This document shows positions 1 to 5,398 of a DNA stretch of 7,195 bases, piece after piece. The DNA comes from Gammaproteobacteria bacterium (GTDB lineage: Bacteria > Pseudomonadota > Gammaproteobacteria > Chromatiales > Chromatiaceae): NCBI GenBank assembly GCA_030620735.1, contig JAUXDV010000099.1, forward strand, positions 1 to 7,195, given 5' to 3'. Every line of letters begins with the position of its first letter. The stretch's first letter is position 1. A program made the translations under genes and the position numbers. Below the pieces are notes generated by a model. That model did not search any database. It saw only the letters and a list, made by a program, of their open reading frames with translations, and was not told the origin of the DNA.

Positions 1-1
1 T

Positions 2-610
2 GCAGTGGTGATCAAACACGGCGGCACCCTGGACAAATTTATCGGCGATGCGGTGCTGGTCTTCTTTGGCGATCCGGAAACAGAGGGGCCTGGAAAAGAT
101 GCCGAACGCTGTGTCGCTATGGCGATGGAGATGCGCGAAGCCATCGAGGATCTGCGCAAGGAGTGGAAATTGCGCGGCTTCAGTCATGATTTCTCAGTGC
201 GTATGGGGATAGCCAGTGGATTCTGCACAGTCGGCAACTTCGGCAGTGAACTGCGCATGGAGTACACCATCATCGGCAATACGGTCAACCTTGCCAGCCG
301 TCTCGAAAGTGCCGCACAGCCGGGAGAGATCCTGATCTCTGCCGACACCAGGACCCTGGTGGAGAAAATCTTTCTGCTTGAAGAGGTCGAGGCGATTCAA
401 GTCAAGGGGTTTGCACGTGAGGTAACACCCAGTCGCGTGCTGGGACATCGGCAGACCGGGACGAGCAAACCGGAGATGCAGTATCTAGAGCCCGGCTTTG
501 AACTCAAGATCAATCTCAATGAAGTCCCTGCAGATCAGCAGGATGAGCTGCTGCACAAACTGCAACACGCCATCTCGATGATTGAAGATCAGAAAAAGGA
601 TGAAGAATGA
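2..610 (+). CDS. Class III adenylate/guanylate cyclase, C-terminal part (5' truncated by window edge)
   Basis: This is the distal part of a class III nucleotide cyclase catalytic domain, which makes cAMP (less likely cGMP) from the nucleoside triphosphate. The reading frame is open to the left edge, so the GTG at position 5 is not a real start; the first metal-binding Asp and any sensor domain lie outside the window. Numbering from that GTG, the motif KFIGDAVLVFFG supplies the substrate-specifying Lys11 and the second metal Asp15. The motif EYTIIGNTVNLASRLE carries Thr88 at the other base-specifying position, then the transition-state Asn95 and Arg99. A Lys/Thr pair is the pattern of class IIIb cyclases (CyaC and soluble-AC type), several of which respond to bicarbonate. 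About 55 residues after the domain form a charged helical tail ending in a Lys/Glu/Asp-rich stretch. The gene converges on the mla operon. Family assignment is firm; specificity and regulation are inferred. Confidence 0.9.
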   Translation, partial: AVVIKHGGTLDKFIGDAVLVFFGDPETEGPGKDAERCVAMAMEMREAIEDLRKEWKLRGFSHDFSVRMGIASGFCTVGNFGSELRMEYTIIGNTVNLASRLESAAQPGEILISADTRTLVEKIFLLEEVEAIQVKGFAREVTPSRVLGHRQTGTSKPEMQYLEPGFELKINLNEVPADQQDELLHKLQHAISMIEDQKKDEE

Positions 611-626
611 CTCGGAGACTGCCATG

Positions 627-787
627 CGTCATTGCGAGCGCAGCGCGGCACTAATTTTGCTCGGAGCAAAATTGAACACACCTTGTGCGACCCGAAGGAT
701 AAATTACAAGGATGTAATTTATAATCTCCCAGCATTTCACCAACTCCCTGAGATTGCCGCAGTCGCTTAGGCTCCCTCGCAATGACG
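627..787. repeat. MITE-like palindromic element between convergent genes
   Basis: The ends are perfect 12-bp inverted repeats, CGTCATTGCGAG at 627-638 and its complement at 776-787, and the similarity continues imperfectly inward to GCGGC and GCCGC. Inside are two further perfect inverted repeats: 653-662 with 664-673 (AATTTTGCTC and its complement around one base) and 699-707 with 714-722 (ATAAATTAC and its complement around six bases). No open frame looks like a transposase. The CGTCATTGCGAG...CTCGCAATGACG ends resemble a dispersed repeat that occurs in many proteobacterial genomes. It starts 16 bp after the cyclase stop codon, so its RNA could fold and act as a terminator for either convergent transcript; that role is inferred. 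No flanking target duplication was identified with certainty. Confidence 0.7.
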
Positions 788-810
788 GCGCTCACACAGG
801 TTTTTAAAAT

Positions 811-837
811 TTCGTGCTTTTCGTGACTTTCGTGGTT
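811..837. repeat. Triple 9-nt tandem repeat (TTCGTGNNT type)
   Basis: Three successive 9-nt units, TTCGTGCTT, TTCGTGACT and TTCGTGGTT, lie head to tail. Read on the minus strand they would give the peptide NHESHEKHE, a motif that appears in many spurious predicted proteins because this DNA repeat is scattered through unrelated bacterial genomes. It lies 19 bp before the end of mlaB and just outside the MITE-like element. It is best treated as non-coding repeat DNA. Confidence 0.55.
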
Positions 838-856
838 AAATTTTTCCGTAACACCA

Positions 857-1168
857 TCAAACAACCGGGATCAGGCTTTTCAAATTGTATAAATCGGCAA
901 TTTCAGTCAGGGAGTGGGGGAGATTACGAAACTGAATTGTACTTCCCTGCTGGCGGGCATCTTCAACCCACTGCAGCAGCAGGGCCAGTCCGGCGCTGTT
1001 GCAGTGGCCTACCCGTTTGAGGTTGACCGAGACTGTTTCACCCGGTCGAAGATAGCGGCGCAGCAGCGGCCGCAACCTGGCAACAGTGTCAAAATCCAGA
1101 GCTCCGGAAAGAGTCAGCCGCCCATCGCCAGCCTGCTTGAGTTCGGCGCTGTTACTTTGCTGCTGCAC
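857..1168 (-). CDS. mlaB: MlaB, STAS-domain subunit of the Mla phospholipid ABC transporter
   Basis: This small cytoplasmic STAS protein binds the MlaF ATPase and is needed for assembly and activity of the inner-membrane MlaFEDB complex. Its 103 residues match the usual size. The strand pattern GRLTLSGALDFDTVARL and the loop HCNSAGLALLLQW (residues 55-67) are typical of STAS domains. Ser58 takes the place of the conserved Ser/Thr (Thr52 in E. coli MlaB), but the residue before it is Asn57 where Asp is commoner. The chosen start is GTG at 1166-1168. It overlaps the end of mlaC by 17 bp and lacks a strong Shine-Dalgarno sequence, so translation may be coupled to mlaC. It is the last gene of the operon. 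No murA or ibaG-like gene follows, unlike the E. coli locus. Confidence 0.88.
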   Translation of the reverse strand: MQQQSNSAELKQAGDGRLTLSGALDFDTVARLRPLLRRYLRPGETVSVNLKRVGHCNSAGLALLLQWVEDARQQGSTIQFRNLPHSLTEIADLYNLKSLIPVV

Positions 1169-1775
1169 GTCTGCTCAGGCTCTTGATCAGGCCGTCAATG
1201 CCGCCCTTGCGAATCTCGCTGTTGAAATTTTCACGGTAGTTGGTCATCAGGCTGACACCGTCAATCTTGACATCGTAGACTCGCCATTGTGCACCGCTTT
1301 TGCTCATATAGTAACGAATCGAGAGCGGCCTGCCACTGGGGGGAAATGCCTTGCTGGGGATCACGACTCGCTTGTTATCCTTGGAGCGCTGCGGCTTGCC
1401 ATATTCAACAGGCTTTCCTGTGTAGTTCAATAACGCCAGACCATAAGTGCGTATCAGCAGATTGCCGAAGGCATCAGTGACCCTCTTTTTCTGCGACGAG
1501 GAGGCTTTACGCCAATGCTTCCCCATTGCAGTAGTTGTCATCGCTGAAAAATTGAATGTCGACTTGACGATATCACCGACAGCGCCGGATATACGATCGG
1601 GATGAGACTTTAATTCCGACTTGCGGCTCTTCAATCGTTTCAGAACGCGATCTGTCAGATCCTGCGCCTTGCGCAGGGTTATGTCATCATCACTGGCCGC
1701 CTGCAGGGTAGAAACCATGCACAACATCAGCGTCATGCCGACTCCCAGCGTAAAGTATTTATACATTCTCTTCAT
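1152..1775 (-). CDS. mlaC: MlaC, periplasmic phospholipid-binding shuttle
   Basis: MlaC carries phospholipid across the periplasm between the outer-membrane MlaA complex and the inner-membrane MlaFEDB transporter. The 207-residue product begins with a signal peptide: basic MKRMYKY, a hydrophobic core, then a likely Sec cleavage near STLQA/ASDD (about residue 26). The mature part has the Tol-Tol_Ttg2/MlaC look: an N-terminal helical region with VGDIVKSTFNFSAMTTTAMGKHW, then RVTDAFGNLLIRTYG, and the C-terminal WRVYDVKIDGVSLMTNYRENF signature at about residues 163-183. The ATG at 1773-1775 is supported by the purine-rich sequence GAGGAGGGGA just upstream (minus-strand reading) and by an ATGA overlap with the mlaD stop codon. 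An in-frame ATG three codons in is possible but less well placed. Confidence 0.93.
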   Translation of the reverse strand: MKRMYKYFTLGVGMTLMLCMVSTLQAASDDDITLRKAQDLTDRVLKRLKSRKSELKSHPDRISGAVGDIVKSTFNFSAMTTTAMGKHWRKASSSQKKRVTDAFGNLLIRTYGLALLNYTGKPVEYGKPQRSKDNKRVVIPSKAFPPSGRPLSIRYYMSKSGAQWRVYDVKIDGVSLMTNYRENFNSEIRKGGIDGLIKSLSRRAAAK

Positions 1776-2242
1776 TTCCCCTCCTCAGCCTTGCTGAAAA
1801 TAAATTGCCCCACCATATCCTCCAGCACCAGCGCCGACTGCGTAATGGTGATTACACTCCCCTCTGTGAGCAGCTCTTCACTGCCTCCGGGGTCCAGTCC
1901 GATATACTGCTCTCCGAGCAGCCCCTGCGTCAATATTTTGGCGAAGGTATCCTGCGGAATTTGATCGTAGCGGGCCTGAATCGAGAGCGAGACCACCGCC
2001 TCGAATGTCTGGTCATCGATCTCGATGGCTTTCACCCGTCCGATCATGACCCCCGCCATGGTCACGGGCGAGCGCACCTTGAGACCACCGATATTATCGA
2101 ATCTGGCTTCGACAAGATAGCCGTCCTGCTCCTCAAAGCTGGCAAAATTACTGGCGCTCATTGCAAGGAAAAAAAGCGCCGCGGCGCCGGCAAGCACCAG
2201 CACGCCCACCATCACCTCAACTCCTACGGAACCCTTTCGCAT
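1772..2242 (-). CDS. mlaD: MlaD, MCE-domain substrate-binding subunit
   Basis: MlaD forms a hexameric ring anchored in the inner membrane that passes phospholipid between MlaC and the MlaE permease. The 156-residue protein has one N-terminal membrane segment (about residues 8-28, VEVMVGVLVLAGAAALFFLA). A single MCE domain follows (about 40-120) with the typical GYLVEARFDNIGGLKVRSPV and AGVMIGRVKAI. The pore-loop region is TQGLLGEQYIGLDPGG (105-120). A short helical tail, ALVLEDMVGQFIF, follows. It is somewhat shorter than E. coli MlaD (183 residues), with the difference at the C-terminus. The start overlaps the mlaE stop by one base (TGATG), with GGAGAG five bases ahead, which indicates translational coupling. 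Confidence 0.95.
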   Translation of the reverse strand: MRKGSVGVEVMVGVLVLAGAAALFFLAMSASNFASFEEQDGYLVEARFDNIGGLKVRSPVTMAGVMIGRVKAIEIDDQTFEAVVSLSIQARYDQIPQDTFAKILTQGLLGEQYIGLDPGGSEELLTEGSVITITQSALVLEDMVGQFIFSKAEEGK

Positions 2243-3021
2243 CAGATCTCTCCAAACATCAATGCAGTTAATAAAAAATCCAGCGCCAGCACAGCCAATG
2301 CAGAGTGCACCACGGTGCGCGTTGTGGCGCGGCCGACCCCCTCTGCTGTCGGCACTGCGTCATAGCCCTGGAACAGCGCTATCCAGGTGCAGACGACGCC
2401 AAACACAAAACTCTTGATGACGCCGTTCATGACGTCGTCATAAAAATCAATCGAGGCGATCATCTGTGACCAGAATGTGCCGTCATCCACCCCCATCAGG
2501 GTAACGCCGACAAAATGGCCGCCGTAAATTCCCAGCGCACTGAAAATGACTGCCAGTATAGGCATGCTTACAAGCCCGGCGAAAAATCGCGGCGTCAGAA
2601 TGCGGCTGACAGGATTCACCGCCATCATCTCCAGCCCCGAGAGCTGCTCTGTCGCCTTCATCAGGCCGATCTCGGCCGTCAAAGCAGAACCGGCGCGCCC
2701 GGCAAATAGCAACGCAGTCACTACCGGGCCAAGCTCCCTCACCAGAGATGCGTCGACCATCACCCCCAGCATCGCCTCGGCAGCGAAACGCGACAGAATA
2801 TAATACCCTTGCAGCGCCAGCACCATACCGACAAATACACCGGAGATACTGACGATCAGCAGGGAGAGCACTCCCACAGAGTAGAGTTGCAGAAAAAATT
2901 CCCGTGGCCGCAGCACCACCACATAACTGCTGCCGAGAATCTGCCACAACAACTGCATGGCCCTGCCAACGCCGCGCACCATGTCGATGGAGCTGCGTCC
3001 CAGCCGGGCGACAAAATTCAT
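2242..3021 (-). CDS. mlaE: MlaE, permease subunit of the Mla phospholipid ABC transporter
   Basis: This is the integral membrane permease of the MlaFEDB complex. Its 259 residues are close to the usual length (260 in E. coli). After an amphipathic N-terminal interfacial helix come several membrane segments: LLIVSISGVFVGMVLALQGY (about 55-74), a stretch around LGPVVTALLFAGRAGSALTAEIGLMKATEQ (about 97-126), MPILAVIFSALGIYGGHFVG (about 153-172), a segment near 203-220 and a C-terminal one near 240-256. The ELGPV...AGRAG.A..AEIG.M...EQ stretch contains the conserved cytoplasmic coupling helix that contacts the ATPase. The ATG at 3019-3021 directly abuts the mlaF stop codon and has GGGGGAGAG four bases ahead (minus strand), a strong ribosome-binding site. 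Confidence 0.95.
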   Translation of the reverse strand: MNFVARLGRSSIDMVRGVGRAMQLLWQILGSSYVVVLRPREFFLQLYSVGVLSLLIVSISGVFVGMVLALQGYYILSRFAAEAMLGVMVDASLVRELGPVVTALLFAGRAGSALTAEIGLMKATEQLSGLEMMAVNPVSRILTPRFFAGLVSMPILAVIFSALGIYGGHFVGVTLMGVDDGTFWSQMIASIDFYDDVMNGVIKSFVFGVVCTWIALFQGYDAVPTAEGVGRATTRTVVHSALAVLALDFLLTALMFGEI

Positions 3022-3831
3022 TCAGCTCTCCCCCAGAAAATCAGCTTCCAGCGAAGGCGCGGGGTGGTGAAAAGGCACCGGGCCATCCGCCTGCGCCAGC
3101 ATAAATTGTCTGGTCCAGGGTTTTTTCGAATTTAACAACGCCTGCGGAGTCCCGCACTCGATCACCCTGCCCTCTGAAATCACATAGATCAAATCTGCTA
3201 TCGATGCGGTTTCATGCACATCATGGGAGACGATCACCGAAGTCATCCTGGCGGCATCATTGAGACGGCGGATCAGTGACACCAGCACCCCCATGGAGAT
3301 CGGGTCCTGACCGCTGAAAGGCTCGTCATAGAGAATCATCATCGGGTCGAGCGCAATGGCCCGCGCCAGCGCAACCCGGCGCGCCATGCCTCCTGACAAC
3401 TCCGACGGCATCAAATCATGCGCTCCGCGCAGACCAACCGCCTCGAGTTTCATCAGCACCAGTTTCCTGATCATGGTTTGGGGCAGATGAGTGTGCTCAA
3501 CCAGGGGATAGGCGACATTATCAAAGACACTCAGATCCGTCAGCAGGGCGCCGCTTTGAAACAGCATCCCCATGCGCATACGCAGGCGATAGAGCTGGCG
3601 TGTTCCAAGCTCATGAATGTGCTGACCATCAACTTCCACTGTTCCAGATTCAGGCGTCAGTTGCCCGCTTATAAGCTTCAGCAGCGTTGTTTTACCGGAT
3701 CCGCTCGGCCCCATGATTGCGGTAATTTTTCCATGAGGAATGTCCACATCGACACCATCGAAAATCACCTTCTCACCACGTGAAAAAGAGAGATTACGAA
3801 TCTTGATAAGTGGCGGCTGTTTTTTTGCCAT
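3022..3831 (-). CDS. mlaF: MlaF, ATPase subunit of the Mla phospholipid ABC transporter
   Basis: MlaF hydrolyses ATP in the cytoplasm to drive phospholipid transport through MlaE. From the chosen ATG (3829-3831) the protein has 269 residues, the same length as E. coli MlaF. Visible motifs are Walker A GPSGSGKTT (41-49), Q-loop Gln92, ABC signature LSGGM (145-149), Walker B MILYDE (165-170) and H-loop His203. The C-terminal extension is the part that in E. coli contacts the neighbouring MlaF subunit. The frame is open 40 codons further, to an ATG at 3951, but that extension runs through a dispersed stem-loop repeat and across the likely leader, so the shorter form is preferred. The ribosome-binding site before the chosen start is weak. 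This is the first gene of the mlaFEDCB operon. Confidence 0.95.
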   Translation of the reverse strand: MAKKQPPLIKIRNLSFSRGEKVIFDGVDVDIPHGKITAIMGPSGSGKTTLLKLISGQLTPESGTVEVDGQHIHELGTRQLYRLRMRMGMLFQSGALLTDLSVFDNVAYPLVEHTHLPQTMIRKLVLMKLEAVGLRGAHDLMPSELSGGMARRVALARAIALDPMMILYDEPFSGQDPISMGVLVSLIRRLNDAARMTSVIVSHDVHETASIADLIYVISEGRVIECGTPQALLNSKKPWTRQFMLAQADGPVPFHHPAPSLEADFLGES

Positions 3832-3889
3832 AGGGGTCAATTCAAGCCTGTTGCCATGTTGATGCTTTGAGTAATGATACTTTTCTGCA

Positions 3890-3911
3890 TTCCCACGCAG
3901 GAGCGTGGGAA
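3890..3911. repeat. Stem-loop repeat in the presumed mlaF leader
   Basis: A perfect 9-bp inverted repeat, TTCCCACGC at 3890-3898 and GCGTGGGAA at 3903-3911, encloses the loop AGGA. The sequence resembles a short dispersed repeat built around TTCCCACGCNNNNGCGTGGGAA that is common in proteobacterial genomes and is often mistranslated as PTLLRGNA-like peptides. It lies about 60 bp before the mlaF start codon, downstream of a TATAAT box, so it would form a hairpin in the 5' untranslated RNA of the operon. An effect on mla expression is possible but not shown. Confidence 0.65.
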
Positions 3912-3949
3912 CAAGAACACATGCTCTGCGAAAGCACAATTTTCCCCGC

Positions 3950-3955
3950 ATTATA
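3950..3955 (-). promoter_or_regulatory. Candidate -10 box for the mla operon
   Basis: On the minus strand the sequence reads TGATCTATAATGCGGGG, with a perfect TATAAT hexamer about 120 bp before the mlaF start. No good -35 hexamer lies 16-18 bp upstream. A TTTGAT sits about 13 bp away, which is too close to be ideal. The GC-rich stretch after the box resembles a discriminator. It is the best promoter candidate in this divergent gap, but it is a visual match only. Confidence 0.35.
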
Positions 3956-4008
3956 GATCAAAACAGAGATCAAATCTGATAGGATAGTCTTACCTTATAG
4001 AGAACACT

Positions 4009-4512
4009 ATGCCAAAGCGTTACAAGCTCATATTCATTCTGCTGCTGAGCCTTATTCTGGGCTGCGGCAATGCATTTGCAGAGAGGAAGCTGTGGACCCA
4101 AACCTCCCCGGCTGTCAATGCCACCCATATTTTCATCGGTGAAATCAACCGTCGCGGCAAACCAACCGGCTTTCATGCCAAAACCAACGGGCAGACCCCC
4201 AAAGATGCAAAGATCCTGAAGGTCAAGAGCCGGCCAAACCAGGCGGGCGTCTACACGGCGCATGTTGGCATCTATGACAAGCGATCACAGCAGTGGAAAA
4301 AGAAGTTCTCAACCATGTATCCAGATACGATGGAGCCTGCTGAAATCATCAAGGCGGTGCTGCACGCCTACAGCAACCGCAAACAGGGGAAAACACAACC
4401 ATGGCGCGGCCCCTCCGGCCATGGCTTCCCGATCGAAGGCTATGTGCTGAATGACGGCAGAATCAATACCGCATACCCGATCTATATACGCAATCCGAGT
4501 AGAAAAAGATGA
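4009..4512 (+). CDS. Secreted EndoU-like ribonuclease (bacterial EndoU family)
   Basis: The 167-residue product begins with a clear Sec signal peptide (KRYK, hydrophobic core to about residue 20, likely cut after NAFA at 24). The remaining ~143 residues match the bacterial EndoU pattern throughout: HIFIGEINRRGKPTGFHAK with two histidines (His40, His56), then VYTAHVGIYD (81-90), KKFSTMYPDTMEPAEIIKAV (98-117), and a C-terminal GYVLNDGRINTAYPIY (144-159). In EndoU toxins such as the CdiA C-terminal domain, two His, a Lys and a Thr-x-Tyr pair form the RNase active site. Here His40, His56 and Thr154-Ala-Tyr156 fit, and Lys71 or Lys73 could be the lysine. No delivery or polymorphic-toxin domain is attached, which is unusual. 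The gene overlaps the next one by ATGA and precedes greB. Family assignment is from pattern recognition; RNase activity and target are inferred. Confidence 0.75.
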   Translation: MPKRYKLIFILLLSLILGCGNAFAERKLWTQTSPAVNATHIFIGEINRRGKPTGFHAKTNGQTPKDAKILKVKSRPNQAGVYTAHVGIYDKRSQQWKKKFSTMYPDTMEPAEIIKAVLHAYSNRKQGKTQPWRGPSGHGFPIEGYVLNDGRINTAYPIYIRNPSRKR

Positions 4513-4829
4513 GCAAGCTGCGATTTTATCGTGACGACGACAACGCACCCAGAGCTGTGGGCAACGACGAAGAGAGCAGCGCACTGGCCCAACTGCTGGA
4601 GTCGGACATCCAGGATGACGCCGTCACCTGCCGTGAATTGCTGCAACGAATCCATGGAGCCAGTCAAGCAGATGCCCCGCTTGTGCATACCGGCAACAGC
4701 TTCACAATCACATTGACGCAGGAGAGTGCAGCCATCGGCAATCTCTCTCTTGACAATAACAAGGAGGTCACGCTGGATAACGACAAGATTGTGCTGGCGC
4801 TGAAAAACTGGCTCAACTTTATCTCCTGA
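4509..4829 (+). CDS. Small acidic protein coupled to the EndoU-like gene; candidate immunity protein
   Basis: This gene encodes a 106-residue cytoplasmic protein with no signal peptide or membrane segment. Its start overlaps the stop of the EndoU-like gene (ATGA at 4509-4512), so the two are almost certainly co-translated. It is rich in Asp and Glu in the N-terminal half (FYRDDDNAP, NDEESSALAQLLESDIQDD). It continues with a predicted helix, then alternating hydrophobic strands (SFTITLTQESAAIGNLSL) and a C-terminal helix ending LKNWLNFIS. An acidic partner directly behind a toxin-fold RNase is the usual arrangement of an immunity protein. The overall pattern also faintly recalls the YacL/UPF0231 family, but that match is weak. 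Function is unknown; the neutralising role is inferred only from position and composition. Confidence 0.8.
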   Translation: MSKLRFYRDDDNAPRAVGNDEESSALAQLLESDIQDDAVTCRELLQRIHGASQADAPLVHTGNSFTITLTQESAAIGNLSLDNNKEVTLDNDKIVLALKNWLNFIS

Positions 4830-4853
4830 GGCACCTTTGGCGCTCTACAGATT

Positions 4854-5348
4854 ATGTCAAGATACCGTCCACCTGCCGCGCCTAAATCACCTTACATCAC
4901 CGCCGAGGGGTTTGAACGACTCCAGGCTGAAGAAAAAACCATCTGGAAGCGCCGCCGCCATGTCGTCAAAATCCTCTCGGCTGCCGCAGCCGAAGGAGAC
5001 CGCTCCGAAAATGCCGAATATATCTACCGTAAAAAAGAGCTGCGCGGCATCGACCGGCGCATCCGCTATCTTCAGCATCGCCTGCCGGTCCTCATCGTTG
5101 CCGGCGCAAGACCTGACTTTAAACAGCAGGTGTTTTTTGGCGCATGGGTGACCCTCGAGGATGAGACAGGCGCCGAGCATCGCTATCGCATCGTCGGACC
5201 GGACGAATTTGATCAGCACAGCGACTACATCAGCATGGATTCGCCCATGGCGAAGGCGCTGCTCAAACGTCACCTGGATGACGAAGTGAATGTCCGCACA
5301 CCAGACGGAGCCAGGAGTTACATCATCACGCAGATCAGCTACGATTGA
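4854..5348 (+). CDS. greB: Transcript cleavage factor GreB
   Basis: GreB enters the RNA polymerase secondary channel and stimulates cleavage of backtracked RNA. The 164-residue protein is close to the usual length (158 in E. coli). The N-terminal coiled coil (about 17-82) carries the tip motif AAAEGDRSENAEY, whose Asp49 and Glu52 are the acidic pair that coordinates the catalytic magnesium. The C-terminal FKBP-like domain contains FFGAWVTLEDETGAEHRYRIVGPDEFD and SMDSPMAKALL. The basic WKRRRHVVKI stretch next to the tip helps distinguish GreB from GreA. The start lies 24 bp after the preceding stop, with no clear Shine-Dalgarno sequence, so it is probably transcribed with the two genes before it. 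Confidence 0.95.
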   Translation: MSRYRPPAAPKSPYITAEGFERLQAEEKTIWKRRRHVVKILSAAAAEGDRSENAEYIYRKKELRGIDRRIRYLQHRLPVLIVAGARPDFKQQVFFGAWVTLEDETGAEHRYRIVGPDEFDQHSDYISMDSPMAKALLKRHLDDEVNVRTPDGARSYIITQISYD

Positions 5349-5379
5349 TGCTGCTCAATAGAGCAAGATTCTTGACATA

Positions 5380-5398
5380 ACCTAAAACCTAAAACCTA
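5380..5398. repeat. Short CCTAAAA tandem repeat
   Basis: The 7-nt unit CCTAAAA occurs twice in full and then partly (ACCTAAAACCTAAAACCTA) in the 47-bp gap between greB and the convergent YceI-family gene. Its last bases touch the TAG stop of that gene. A weak hairpin precedes it (TGCTC at 5352-5356 and GAGCA at 5361-5365, loop AATA). No strong intrinsic terminator is visible. Confidence 0.5.

Noticed and set aside
589..864. Minus-strand frame of 91 residues across the cyclase/mlaB gap
   Set aside because: It translates the MITE-like element and the HESHEKHE-type repeat, has no family resemblance and looks spurious.
2483..2947. 154-residue minus-strand frame inside mlaE
   Set aside because: It is a frame-shifted shadow of mlaE with low-complexity Cys/Arg/Gly content; mlaE itself is intact with clear motifs.
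3832..3951. N-terminal extension of MlaF to the ATG at 3951
   Set aside because: The extra 40 residues are encoded by a dispersed hairpin repeat and overlap the likely promoter; the 269-residue form equals the E. coli length.
5352..5365. Hairpin after greB as an intrinsic terminator
   Set aside because: The stem is only five base pairs and no run of T follows, so it does not meet the usual pattern.
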